Assembly: GCA_016705685.1 (NCBI GenBank) | Contig: JADJLB010000002.1 | Coordinates: 549,690 to 613,689, forward strand | DNA: 64,000 nucleotides | Direction: 5' to 3' | Source: Propionivibrio sp. | GTDB lineage: Bacteria > Pseudomonadota > Gammaproteobacteria > Burkholderiales > Rhodocyclaceae | Shown: positions 36,946-45,702 of the stretch, in pieces | How the letters are laid out: each line of letters opens with the position of its first letter | Position numbering within the stretch: position 1 is the first letter of the stretch | The notes under the pieces: generated by a model | The model's database searches: none | What the model was told of the DNA's origin: nothing | What the model saw: only the letters and a program-made list of their open reading frames with translations | Made by a program: the position numbers and the translations under genes

Positions 36946-37743
36946 CTAAGGCAAGGGAGGAACATAGCCGCAATGTATGCAGCGCTGGGTTCTTGAATGG
37001 AGCAATTTGGCGCAGCCCGCTTCATGACCGCAGCGTGGCCGCACATACCAGGCTGCAGCGCACTGCATGCCGAAGACCGGTGCCGTGAGGTAGATCCAGA
37101 AGCCGGTCCAAACCTCTGCCGGCCAGGCCGAGGCAAAGCTTCGCGCGGGGTTCATGCTCATGCCTGACAACGGCGCTTCAAGCGCGATATAGACGGCGAC
37201 CATCAGGCCCGCGCCGAGGCCGGTATACTTACCGTAACGTTCGGAGTTGGAGACCAGCAAGACCACGGCCATCAACAACGCCGAAATGGCGAACTCGGCG
37301 ATGAAGGCGAGCAACGCGCCTTGCGGACCGGGGACGGTGATTACGTAACTTACCGGCGCTTCGGTAAAGGCGCCTTGGCATACAGCCATGACCAGCAATA
37401 CACCCAGCGTGCCGCCGATGAATTGCGCGGCGATGTACATTGCGGCGTCGCAGCGGGCAATCTTCTTCAAGCGCAAGAAAGTCAGCGTCACTGCCGGATT
37501 CATGTGCGCGCCTGAACGTTGGCCCCATGGCGAGTAGATCAGGGCAATGGCCGTCAGCCCCATCGCCATGCCGATCATGACGCGTCGCGCATCGGCATTG
37601 TCAAACGCGTGGCGCAGCGGTGAGCCGGGATATTCGAACAAGGTGGTGAATATCCCGGCCGACACCATGAAACTCCCCAGCGCCCAGCCTTCGATGAGAT
37701 ATTCCGGCCAGTGCTGGCGCAGTGCGGACCTGATTTCCGCCAT
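36946..37743 (-). CDS. Aquaporin/MIP-family channel with C-terminal Cys/His tail
   Basis: The protein has 265 residues. ATG 37743 (MAEIRSALRQ) is the likely start and lies next to the stop of the SDR gene. Six hydrophobic helices and both NPA boxes are present: AHMNPAVT and MSMNPARSFA. The family conducts water, glycerol or small neutral solutes. The C-terminal tail (about 232-265) contains CGHEAGC and CIHCGY, an unusual metal-ligand-like cluster. The first NPA has Ala/His before it, as in AqpZ/NIP-like channels; selectivity cannot be fixed from sequence. Confidence 0.88.
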   Translation of the reverse strand: MAEIRSALRQHWPEYLIEGWALGSFMVSAGIFTTLFEYPGSPLRHAFDNADARRVMIGMAMGLTAIALIYSPWGQRSGAHMNPAVTLTFLRLKKIARCDAAMYIAAQFIGGTLGVLLVMAVCQGAFTEAPVSYVITVPGPQGALLAFIAEFAISALLMAVVLLVSNSERYGKYTGLGAGLMVAVYIALEAPLSGMSMNPARSFASAWPAEVWTGFWIYLTAPVFGMQCAAAWYVRPRCGHEAGCAKLLHSRTQRCIHCGYVPPLP

Positions 37744-37744
37744 C

Positions 37745-38605
37745 TCAACCTCCAGTCTCGAATCCGGGGTAGAGACACATGCCGCCGTCAACAAACAGGC
37801 TGATGCCATGTACGTAATCGGCGTAATCGGATGCCAGCCAGACCACCGCGCGCCCGATTTCGTCGGCTTCGCCGATGCGTTTGTAGGGAATCAGTTTCAG
37901 CAGTTCGTTGTACGCTTCCTGGGTTCCCCAGGCTTCCATGTTGATTGGCGTCCGGATGGCGCCCGGGCAAATGCTGTTCACCCGGATGCGATAGGGCGCG
38001 ACTTCTTGCGCCAGGCTTTTCATCATCAACATCACACCGCCCTTGGAGGTTGCGTAGTTGACATGTCCAGCCCAGGGAATCACTTCATGCACCGAGCTGA
38101 TGCACAACACCTTGCCCGCCGCGCAGGACACCGCCGGATTGACGCCCCGACGCTTGAATTCGCGTACCGCTTCGCGGGCGCACAAGAACTGGCCGGTCAG
38201 ATTGACGCCGATGACCTTGTTCCATTGCGCCAGCGTCAGGTCTTCGAATGCCGCATCTTGTTGCAGGCCGGCGTTGTTGACCAGAACGTCGATGGTGCCG
38301 AAATGATCCAGCATGCGGCTGAACATCGCCTTGACCTGCGCTTCGTCGGATACGTCGGCGCGAATCGCTTCGGCACGCACGCCGAGGTGCCGAATTTCTT
38401 CACAGGCATGCTGCGCCTTGTCTTCGTCGGCCACGTAGTTGATGACGACGTCCGCGCCGGCTTGGCCCAGCGCCATGGCGATGGCCAGGCCGATGCCCGA
38501 GCTGGCGCCGGTGACCAAGGCCTTTTGACCCAGCAGCATTTGTTGCGGCGGAACCTGCGGCATCACTGGTTTCGGCAGATAAGAGGGATGTACTAAGGTA
38601 TCCAT
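37745..38605 (-). CDS. Short-chain dehydrogenase/reductase
   Basis: The protein has 286 residues: cofactor motif TGASSGIGLA, NNAGLQ, catalytic Ser in CISSVHEV and YATSK (Y-x3-K), and a C-terminal FVDGGMCLYPGF. This matches the glucose 1-dehydrogenase-like SDR group. It lies between the glucosidase and the aquaporin genes, so it may oxidise the glucose released or a related polyol (inference). AGGAGG precedes the coding region at about 38628-38633 (minus strand complement not evident), so the start relies on frame and family length. Confidence 0.87.
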   Translation of the reverse strand: MDTLVHPSYLPKPVMPQVPPQQMLLGQKALVTGASSGIGLAIAMALGQAGADVVINYVADEDKAQHACEEIRHLGVRAEAIRADVSDEAQVKAMFSRMLDHFGTIDVLVNNAGLQQDAAFEDLTLAQWNKVIGVNLTGQFLCAREAVREFKRRGVNPAVSCAAGKVLCISSVHEVIPWAGHVNYATSKGGVMLMMKSLAQEVAPYRIRVNSICPGAIRTPINMEAWGTQEAYNELLKLIPYKRIGEADEIGRAVVWLASDYADYVHGISLFVDGGMCLYPGFETGG

Positions 38606-38652
38606 GGTTTTCTTCCTTGGGTTGGTTAGGAGGTAAAGGGTTGGCCGAACAA

Positions 38653-41331
38653 TCAGTGCGTGCTGGCGTGCCTCGGTTGCAACAATTTGGCGACCAGTCC
38701 TGTCCAGCCGGTTTGATGCGTTGCACCGACACCGCGGCCGTTGTCGCCGTGAAAGTATTCGTAAAACAGGACATGGTCGCGGAAGTGCGGGTCATCTTGC
38801 ATTTGCGGGTGATGTGAATACACCGGGCGCTTTCCATCCTGGTCCTTGAGAAATATCCGGGTCAGGCGGCGGGCGACTTCATCGGCGGCTTCGTTGATCG
38901 ATACGAAATTGCCCGAACCCGTCGGACACTCGATGCGGAAATCGTCGCCGTAATAGTGGTGAAACTTCTGCATCGACTCGATCAGCAAATAGTTCACCGG
39001 GAACCAGATCGGGCCGCGCCAGTTCGAGTTGCCGCCGAATAGTCCGGAATTAGATTCGGCCGGCAGATAGTTCACCGACAAATCACTGCCGTTCACATTG
39101 AATACATAGGCATTGCGGTCGTGATACTTTGAAATGGCGCGGATCCCGTAGTCGGACAGAAACTCGGTCTCGTCGAGCATGCGTTTCAACAAGCGCTTCA
39201 TGCGACGGCCGCGCAGTAGCGACAACAGCCGCCGTTGACCTTCGCCTTTCTCGTTCCAGTGGGATACCAACGCAGCGAGTTCGGGGCGGTAGTCGAGAAA
39301 CCATTCCAGACGGCGCTTGAATTCAGGCACCTTGTCGAGCAGGTCGGGCTCCAGCGTCTCGACGGCGAACAGCGGTATCAGGCCGACCATCGAGCGCACC
39401 TTGAGCGGCACCATGCGGTCGTCGGGAAGGTGCAGAACGTCATAAAAGAATTCATCCTCTTCGTTCCACAAGCCGTTCTCCGCATCGCCAAAATTGTTCA
39501 TCGCTTCGGCAATGCTCAGGAAGTGCTCGAAAAACTTGGTGGCGATGTCCTCATAGACGTGGTTATGCTGCGCCAGCTCAAGCGCGATGCGCATCAGGTT
39601 GAGCGCATACATGGCCATCCAGCTCGTGCCGTCAGCCTGGTCGATATGGCCTCCGGTTGGCAAGGGTGCGCTGCGATCGAAGACGCCGATGTTGTCGAGG
39701 CCGAGAAAGCCCCCCTGAAATACATTGCGTCCTTCGGCATCCTTGCGATTCACCCACCAGGTAAAGTTCAGCATCAGCTTATGGAATACGCTTTCGAGAA
39801 ACGCCAAGTCGCCCGTTTGGCAGCCGCGTTGCTTACGATCCATCTGAAAAACGCGCCATGTCGCCCAAGCGTGCACCGGCGGGTTGACGTCGCCGAAGGC
39901 CCATTCGTAGGCCGGTATCTGGCCGTTGGGGTGCATGTACCACTCGCGCGTCAGCAGCACGAGCTGCTCTTTGGCAAACTCCGCATCAATGATGGCCAGC
40001 GACAGGGTGTGGAAGGCCAGATCCCAGGCGGCATACCACGGGTATTCCCATTTGTCGGGCATCGATATGATGTCCGCGTTGTTCAGGTGCTGCCAATCGC
40101 GATTGCGGCCATGCTTGCGTTGCGCAGGCGGTGGCAATTGCGCCGGATCGCCTTTGATCCAGTCGCGAACGTCGAAGTGGAAAAACTGCTTGCTCCAGAT
40201 CATTCCGGCAAAGGCCTGGCGCTGAACCAGGCGGGCATCTGCATCGACGATGTCCTTTTGAATGTCGGCATAGAACGCATCGGCCTCATGCAGGCGTTCG
40301 GCGAACAGCGCATCGAATTTGGCAAACGGGTCCGGCAAAGCGTTCTTGCTGAGTCGTAATTCAAGCGTAGCCGAGCCGTTCGCCGGAACGTTCAAGTAGT
40401 AGCGGGCCGCTGCCTTGGTGCCTTGCCGGGCGGGATTGACGGCAGCGTCACGCGAATTCACGACATACTCGTGAAATGCGTCCTTGAAGTAGCCGGGAGT
40501 ATCGACTTTGTACAAGCGCTGAACATTGGTTTCATTCTCGGTAAACAACCATTCGCATGGCCCATCGGCGTAGCAGTGGTAGGTGCCCACAACGGGGTCT
40601 TCGATGCTGACGTGATTGTCGCGCAGTTGCATCTGCGGTTTCGGCTGGTCCTGCTTCCAGCTCCAGGTATTGCGAAAGAAGAGTTGTGGCAATGCCTGCA
40701 ATTCGGCGGCTTCCGGGCCACGATTGTGAATCGTTACGCGCATCAAGATATCTTCGGGTTCGGCCTGCGCGTATTCGACGAATACGTCGAAATAACGGTT
40801 GCCGTTGAAGGCGCCGGTATCGATCAGTTCGTATTCGGGCGCGTCCTTGCCGCGCCGCTGGTTTTCATGCAGCAGATCGGCGTAAGGAAATTCGCATTGC
40901 GGATATTTGTAGAGCATTTTCAGATACGAATGCGTCGGTGTGGCATCGAGGTAGTAATACAACTCCTTGACGTCTTCGCCGTGATTGCCCTCCTCGTTGG
41001 TGAGGCCGAAAAGGCGTTCCTTGAGTATCGGGTCGCGCCCGTTCCAGAGGGCCAGCGACAGGCATAGATGTTGTTGGTGGTCGGAAAACCCCATGAGCCC
41101 ATCTTCACCCCAGCGGTAAGCGCGGCTGCGGGCGTGATCGTGGGGAAGATAATTCCAGGCATCCCCTTGCGGGCTGTAGTCTTCGCGTACCGTGCCCCAC
41201 TGTCTTTCGCTCAGATATGGCCCCCAAAGTTTCCAGGCGGGCTCCTTCGGTGAGCACTGCGCGAGGCGTTGGCGTTCAACGGGAATTCGTTGCTGCGCAT
41301 TCAGTGTTTCTTCGGTGACATCGGCTTTCAT
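38653..41331 (-). CDS. GH63/MGH1-like glucosidase
   Basis: The protein has 892 residues from ATG 41331 (MKADVTEETLN). It matches the large bacterial MGH1-like/GH63 glucosidase family: WGPYLSERQWGTVREDYS and GEDGLMGFSDHQQ in the N-terminal part, an (alpha/alpha)6 catalytic barrel later with WDLAFHTLSLAIIDAEFAK and GPIWFPVNYLLIESM. No signal peptide, so it acts in the cytoplasm, probably on alpha-glucosidic oligosaccharides or glucosylglycerate-like solutes. It is the first gene of the operon controlled by the sigma54-type promoter at 41502-41517. Confidence 0.87.
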   Translation of the reverse strand: MKADVTEETLNAQQRIPVERQRLAQCSPKEPAWKLWGPYLSERQWGTVREDYSPQGDAWNYLPHDHARSRAYRWGEDGLMGFSDHQQHLCLSLALWNGRDPILKERLFGLTNEEGNHGEDVKELYYYLDATPTHSYLKMLYKYPQCEFPYADLLHENQRRGKDAPEYELIDTGAFNGNRYFDVFVEYAQAEPEDILMRVTIHNRGPEAAELQALPQLFFRNTWSWKQDQPKPQMQLRDNHVSIEDPVVGTYHCYADGPCEWLFTENETNVQRLYKVDTPGYFKDAFHEYVVNSRDAAVNPARQGTKAAARYYLNVPANGSATLELRLSKNALPDPFAKFDALFAERLHEADAFYADIQKDIVDADARLVQRQAFAGMIWSKQFFHFDVRDWIKGDPAQLPPPAQRKHGRNRDWQHLNNADIISMPDKWEYPWYAAWDLAFHTLSLAIIDAEFAKEQLVLLTREWYMHPNGQIPAYEWAFGDVNPPVHAWATWRVFQMDRKQRGCQTGDLAFLESVFHKLMLNFTWWVNRKDAEGRNVFQGGFLGLDNIGVFDRSAPLPTGGHIDQADGTSWMAMYALNLMRIALELAQHNHVYEDIATKFFEHFLSIAEAMNNFGDAENGLWNEEDEFFYDVLHLPDDRMVPLKVRSMVGLIPLFAVETLEPDLLDKVPEFKRRLEWFLDYRPELAALVSHWNEKGEGQRRLLSLLRGRRMKRLLKRMLDETEFLSDYGIRAISKYHDRNAYVFNVNGSDLSVNYLPAESNSGLFGGNSNWRGPIWFPVNYLLIESMQKFHHYYGDDFRIECPTGSGNFVSINEAADEVARRLTRIFLKDQDGKRPVYSHHPQMQDDPHFRDHVLFYEYFHGDNGRGVGATHQTGWTGLVAKLLQPRHASTH

Positions 41332-41501
41332 CGGTTTTACTCCAGGTCGTAGAATTTCAACCACACGCCAGACTGGCGCTCGGCCGCCGCTGAGCATCAT
41401 TGGTAACGGCGTCTTTTCTGTGGCGTGACTCCTGTCTGATTTTCGGCTTGAGCCCTGCGACTCGTTCTTGTCTACGCTGCGCAGGTCTTGCGTTTAGTAA
41501 T

Positions 41502-41517
41502 AGCAATGCGTGTGCCA
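41502..41517 (-). promoter_or_regulatory. Sigma54-type promoter of the glucosidase operon
   Basis: Minus strand TGGCAC-ACGCA-TTGCT: full -24/-12 consensus with GG-N10-GC. It lies about 170 bp upstream of the glucosidase ATG. The stretch 41332-41778 holds no convincing gene. Confidence 0.72.
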
Positions 41518-41623
41518 GTCCGAATGAAATCGTCGATTTCCCCACGGATACAGGGACGCCGCAGACATGGGGTGTGCCGAAATATGCCGTAGAAACCAGC
41601 GCTGGCCACCACCTGAGACGGCT

Positions 41624-41639
41624 CCGCAATATTTGGCGG
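41624..41639 (-). promoter_or_regulatory. CCGCAAT-N5-GCGG activator-site candidate, copy 1
   Basis: CCGCAAT-ATTTG-GCGG, 107 bp upstream of the -24 element at 41517. The same 11 fixed bases at the same spacing occur upstream of two other sigma54-type promoters in this window. Confidence 0.6.
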
Positions 41640-41778
41640 TGCTGTTGGTCGGATTTGAAGCGAAAAAAGACTTCGACGCGCGCCACATGAGTTGACGACA
41701 TGCGCCAGCCAGTTATTGCTCCGAGCAGCCCGGAGTCTCGGGGAAAGCCGTTAGCGAATAAAGCGAACTTGTTGGCTC

Positions 41779-42039
41779 TTACGGTTTCGATAGCGCCAGC
41801 AGACCGGCGATGAAGCCGGATTCGCCGATGAGCTCAAGGCCATTCTGGCGGAGAGTACGCAGCAGTTCGGCGCCTTGCGGGTCAACATAACGCAATCCGG
41901 AAAGATTCACGCGCACCGCTCCCTGTGCCTGAGCACCCGCAATGACGGAGCGTACTTCATCCAGCCACGGGCTGAGCAGCTTTCCTTCGAGATGGATCGT
42001 CGTGATCTGAACGGCGGGGGTCTGCGTAATTCGTAACAT
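41779..42039 (-). CDS. Stand-alone STAS-like protein
   Basis: The protein has 86 residues with the STAS/SpoIIAA pattern: HLEGKLLSPWLDEVRSVI, then VNLSGLRYVDPQGAELLRTL, where the usual phospho-serine position after D is replaced by Pro-Gln-Gly. Such small proteins act as anti-sigma antagonists or as partners of sensors. It has its own sigma54-type promoter (42105-42120) and activator site and is next to the activator gene, so it may feed back on that system (inference). Confidence 0.75.
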   Translation of the reverse strand: MLRITQTPAVQITTIHLEGKLLSPWLDEVRSVIAGAQAQGAVRVNLSGLRYVDPQGAELLRTLRQNGLELIGESGFIAGLLALSKP

Positions 42040-42104
42040 GAGAAAGCCTTTGTGCGAAGTTCAGGATTGCGCCCCATGAAAGGCATGAAGGCACTAGAGC
42101 ACCG

Positions 42105-42120
42105 AGCAAATCCCGTACCA
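42105..42120 (-). promoter_or_regulatory. Sigma54-type promoter of the STAS gene
   Basis: Minus strand TGGTAC-GGGAT-TTGCT: -24 with one common deviation (C to T), perfect -12, GG-N10-GC. It is 66 bp upstream of the STAS ATG. Confidence 0.62.
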
Positions 42121-42215
42121 GTTGGCGCATCAAAGGCGAGACTCTACGCATCGCCCCAAAATCGGGCCTCGTCGCCTGGCGGCTCGGGAACACATCCGGA
42201 AGGGCCTTGCGTCCG

Positions 42216-42231
42216 CCGCAATAAGAGGCGG
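42216..42231 (-). promoter_or_regulatory. CCGCAAT-N5-GCGG activator-site candidate, copy 2
   Basis: CCGCAAT-AAGAG-GCGG, 96 bp upstream of the -24 element at 42120, between the activator gene and the STAS gene. Confidence 0.58.
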
Positions 42232-42265
42232 AAATCCGCGATGGACGACGGCGGCGTGAACCAGG

Positions 42266-44206
42266 TCAGTGCTCGCCGCTGCGTGCGATTCCGAGCTTCT
42301 TCATGCGGTGTCGCAGCGTACCGGGTTTAAGGCCCAGCAGACTTGCGGCGCCCCGACTGCCCTCGATCACCCAATTGGTTTCGCGCAACATGGCGACGAT
42401 GTGTTCGCGCTGCACCGAATCGAGATCGTCGCCATTGGTCTTGACGTGTATGCCTTGTGGCACGCCGGTGTCGGGTGTCTGGGTCGTCGTGACCGTAGAA
42501 TGAGCGCTGGGCTTCGGCAGCACGTCGGTGTCGATTTGCAATGAACGACCGCTGCTCAGAATGAGCGCCCGCTCGATGATATTTTCAAGCTCGCGAATAT
42601 TGCCTGGCCACGCATACTGCATGAGCCGTTGCAAGGAATCGGCATCGATGGTGTCGACATGGCGACCGATGCGTGGCGCATATTTTTGCACGAAGAAATG
42701 CGTCAGCAGCGGGATGTCGTCCTTGCGCTCGCGTAGCGGCGGCAATTCGACCGGAAATACGTTGATGCGGTAGTAGAGGTCGGAGCGAAAAATGCCCTCG
42801 CCGATGCTCTTTGCCAGATCGCGGTTCGTCGCGGCAATGACGCGAACGTCGGTCTTGATGGTCTGACTGCCACCGATACGCTCGAACTCGCGTTCCTGCA
42901 GGACGCGCAGGAGTTTGACCTGCACGTCCAACGGGACTTCGCCGATTTCGTCGAGAAAGATGGTTCCGCAATGCGCCAGTTCGAATCGGCCCAGGCGCCG
43001 CTGGATCGCCCCGCTGAACGCTCCCTTTTCGTGGCCGAACAATTCGCTTTCGACCAGGCTGGCGGGCAATGCCGCGCAGTTGATCTTGATGAACGGCTTG
43101 TCGGCGCGATTGCTGGCGGAATGGATGGCGCGGGCAATCAATTCCTTTCCGGTGCCGGTTTCTCCAGTGATCATGACCGACGAGTCGGTAGCGGCGACGC
43201 GCTGCACACGATCCAGCACCTTGAGCAAGCCGCCGCTGGCGCCGATGATCTCCTCGAAGTTGTGGACCGACTTGAGTTCTTCCTGCAGGTAGACGTTCTG
43301 CGCCTTGAGCCTGGCTTGTTCCTGCTCAAGCAAGACGCGTTCGGTAATGTCGACGAACATCGTTCGCGTGTAGTTGCCATCCGGCGCGGGGTTGGACCAC
43401 CACTGAATCCAGATCGGCTTGCCGTTGTCGTGGCGGCGCAGTTCCAGCACGACGCCGCCGGTGTCGGTGCCCTTGCCGATGGACTCGAACGCCTCGCGCA
43501 CGCGGCGTTGCGCATCCGGGGTGTTGGGCACCAGGTCTTTGCCGATCATGTGAGGAACTTCTTCGGGCCTGACCCCCAGGATATTCAGCGCCGCTCGATT
43601 GGCCCGAATGAAGCGCGAATCGAGCGTTTCATGCACGTAAGCGATGGGTGCCTCCTCAAACAAATCGCGCAGGCGCACTTCCTGATCGCGCAATTCGGCA
43701 TCCATGCGAAGGCGATCGAGTTCCGAGGCGGCGCGCCCGGCAAAGATATGGAACAGGTCCAGACGCCGCTGTTCGTAAGGCAGGGGTGACTCATCCAGAG
43801 CGCAGAGGTGCCCCAGGATGCGACCGTCGCGCGCCAGCAGCGGAACGCCAAAGTAGCTCTCAATGCCGGGTTCGGTTTCCGGATATTTTTCCTGCAGACC
43901 GGAGGGATAAAAGCAGAAGCCCCCGTCAAACACCTCCTGGCATGGCGTACCGGGCAAATCGTATTCGATGTTGGGAACGATCTTGCCACCCGACCAGAAG
44001 GCCAGCGTGCGGATTCTCTGCGGTGGCGTGAACTCGGAAATGAATGCGTGGTTGGTGCCGATTGCTTTGGCCAGGTATTCCACCAGGGTACGAAAATAAT
44101 CGTCGCCCGTGGAACTCGCCGTGCCCTCGATAATGACGCGCAGGAATTTTAGATCGGCCGCGGTCATGGCCGAGTTGCTTGTCGCCGGTGCGGAAATGGG
44201 TGGCAT
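42266..44206 (-). CDS. Sigma54-dependent transcriptional activator (GAF-PAS-AAA+-Fis HTH)
   Basis: The protein has 646 residues. A GAF-type sensor (about 20-165) and a PAS domain (about 175-295) precede the AAA+ domain: Walker A GETGTGKE (348-355), the sigma54-contact loop GAFSGA (395-400; canonical GAFTGA), Walker B TIFLDE (415-420) and the R-finger region. A Fis-type helix-turn-helix closes the protein (GAASLLGLKPGTLRHRMKKL). The architecture is FhlA/NorR-like: ligand binding in GAF or PAS should release the ATPase, which remodels RNA polymerase-sigma54. It is flanked by three sigma54-type promoters sharing one upstream element and is the obvious candidate to bind it. Confidence 0.92.
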   Translation of the reverse strand: MPPISAPATSNSAMTAADLKFLRVIIEGTASSTGDDYFRTLVEYLAKAIGTNHAFISEFTPPQRIRTLAFWSGGKIVPNIEYDLPGTPCQEVFDGGFCFYPSGLQEKYPETEPGIESYFGVPLLARDGRILGHLCALDESPLPYEQRRLDLFHIFAGRAASELDRLRMDAELRDQEVRLRDLFEEAPIAYVHETLDSRFIRANRAALNILGVRPEEVPHMIGKDLVPNTPDAQRRVREAFESIGKGTDTGGVVLELRRHDNGKPIWIQWWSNPAPDGNYTRTMFVDITERVLLEQEQARLKAQNVYLQEELKSVHNFEEIIGASGGLLKVLDRVQRVAATDSSVMITGETGTGKELIARAIHSASNRADKPFIKINCAALPASLVESELFGHEKGAFSGAIQRRLGRFELAHCGTIFLDEIGEVPLDVQVKLLRVLQEREFERIGGSQTIKTDVRVIAATNRDLAKSIGEGIFRSDLYYRINVFPVELPPLRERKDDIPLLTHFFVQKYAPRIGRHVDTIDADSLQRLMQYAWPGNIRELENIIERALILSSGRSLQIDTDVLPKPSAHSTVTTTQTPDTGVPQGIHVKTNGDDLDSVQREHIVAMLRETNWVIEGSRGAASLLGLKPGTLRHRMKKLGIARSGEH

Positions 44207-44387
44207 GATAAGTTGACCGTTTGTTCACTTTCATCTGAGCGGCGCAGATTGCAGATACTGATCGAGGCTTACCCATTGGTCGCATCCGGCCCTGATTCCT
44301 TACGGTTGTTTGCCATGGATCGCGAAACAATGCGGCGACGATATTAGCATGATGCTTGACGTGGGCAACAGGCAGGCTGCCGGCTGT

Positions 44388-44879
44388 TCACATCGGACGG
44401 CTTGCGGCAGCCAGAGGCTGCTTATCCTGGTTCTTGAACCAGAATCGTTCCAGCGCCAGGCTACCGTTGCCGAAGAGGGCAATGGTCACCAGCATGAAGC
44501 CCCACAGCACGTGTTGCGCCAGTGCCGCTTCCGACCCTTCGGCCAACAACACGTAGGCATAGGAAATCACGGCCATGAGGTTGACGGCGGATAGACCAAG
44601 CGCTCCGATACGGCCGCCCAGGCCGAGCACCAGCAAGACCGGAAAGAACAACTCGCCGAAGGTGCCGACGACGGCCGCCAATTCCGGCGGCAAGACAGGG
44701 ACATGATATTCGTCGCGGAACAAGGAAAGCGTGGTTTGCCAACTGCTGAACTTGAGCCAGCCGGACTTCAGGAACTGCCAACTGACATACCAGCGGGTCA
44801 TCAGCAGGAATAGGGGCTGCAGGGCATCCAGGGCTTGCGCCAACAGGTTGTGCAGTTTGGTGATCGTTGTCGTGTTCAT
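44388..44879 (-). CDS. DoxX-family membrane protein of the buf/gig operon
   Basis: The protein has 163 residues from ATG 44879 (MNTTTITKLHN) preceded by AGGAG. Four hydrophobic helices and ARWYVSWQFLKSGWLK-like features (here LMTRWYVSWQFLKSGWLKF) match DoxX proteins. It is the last gene of a DUF2282-DUF692-DUF2063-DoxX operon, corresponding to gigT of Cupriavidus gold-induced gigPABT. A role in membrane redox or metal handling is proposed in that system; the exact activity is unknown. Confidence 0.85.
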   Translation of the reverse strand: MNTTTITKLHNLLAQALDALQPLFLLMTRWYVSWQFLKSGWLKFSSWQTTLSLFRDEYHVPVLPPELAAVVGTFGELFFPVLLVLGLGGRIGALGLSAVNLMAVISYAYVLLAEGSEAALAQHVLWGFMLVTIALFGNGSLALERFWFKNQDKQPLAAASRPM

Positions 44880-44907
44880 TGAAGTCTCCTGAGTGTGGTG
44901 TAGCGGC

Positions 44908-45702
44908 TTAGTCATTCCCGCCAAGGTGAAAATCGGTGATTGTTTCGAGCGACAAGAGTTGTTGCAAGGTACTGCCCAGATCGAAATCGGCGTAGTTGGC
45001 GGCAACGGCATCTGTCGCCGTGCCGAGTGCAACTTTTCGCACAAACTGCTGCAACAAGGCAAAACTGGCCGGGGGCAATTCGCGCAGTTCGATATGATCG
45101 TGACGCCGAATCAGCAGGATTCTGCTGTCGCCGGCATCCAGGCGAATCTCGGCTTCGTCGGTCGAAGCGGTCTTTGCACCGGCTTGATTGGCTTTCCAGA
45201 TCGCCAACAGGGGATAGGGCGATGCGATCAGGCGCAATTCGGGGCGAAGCGCAAAGACCAGCCGCCCGTGATCGTCGGGAGCAACGTTGCCGAGCCTGGC
45301 GGGATCGAGCGGCTTGCTGTCGGCGGAAGTCAAAACCTCCTGGTAGGCCCACTCGAGAGCCGCCACATCGGCGAAGTATTCGTAGTCCGTTCCGGCCAGC
45401 TCTTTCTTCAGGAAGCCGGGGTAATGCTGCCCGAGGTATTGCAGATCCCCACAGCGCGACGGAAACCGCAGTTGATACTCTCGTGCGTTTTGCTGGAACC
45501 AGTCCGCATCGCCCAGGCGCTCGATGACCGGATAGGTCGCCTGCAACGTAGCGTGGAATCCGATCCGGTTGTTGTTGCGATAAATCTGCATGCGCTGACC
45601 GGCGGGAATACCCTGGTTGCGCAGCAGCTCCACCATGCCGCCCGCCTGCCCCGAGAGCACGGCGTCACAAAACGCGCGTTGCGTTTCACGCAGCGAGTGC
45701 AC
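44908..45702 (-). CDS. bufC: DUF2063 protein, bufferin maturation partner (BufC-like)
   Basis: The protein has about 264 residues with GTG start at 45702 (MHSLRETQRAF), chosen because GGAG lies seven bases upstream and family members begin near this point; an ATG at 45753 is possible. The N-terminal part RETQRAFCDAVLSGQ and RMQIYRNNNRIGFHATLQATYPVIERL is typical of DUF2063. In bufferin systems this protein acts with the DUF692 enzyme, presumably delivering the precursor peptide. It overlaps the DUF692 gene by 17 bp. Confidence 0.87.
   Translation of the reverse strand: MHSLRETQRAFCDAVLSGQAGGMVELLRNQGIPAGQRMQIYRNNNRIGFHATLQATYPVIERLGDADWFQQNAREYQLRFPSRCGDLQYLGQHYPGFLKKELAGTDYEYFADVAALEWAYQEVLTSADSKPLDPARLGNVAPDDHGRLVFALRPELRLIASPYPLLAIWKANQAGAKTASTDEAEIRLDAGDSRILLIRRHDHIELRELPPASFALLQQFVRKVALGTATDAVAANYADFDLGSTLQQLLSLETITDFHLGGND

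Noticed and set aside
41357-41701. Possible 114-residue gene on the minus strand
   Set aside because: No domain, no ribosome binding site, and it contains the sigma54 promoter and its upstream element.
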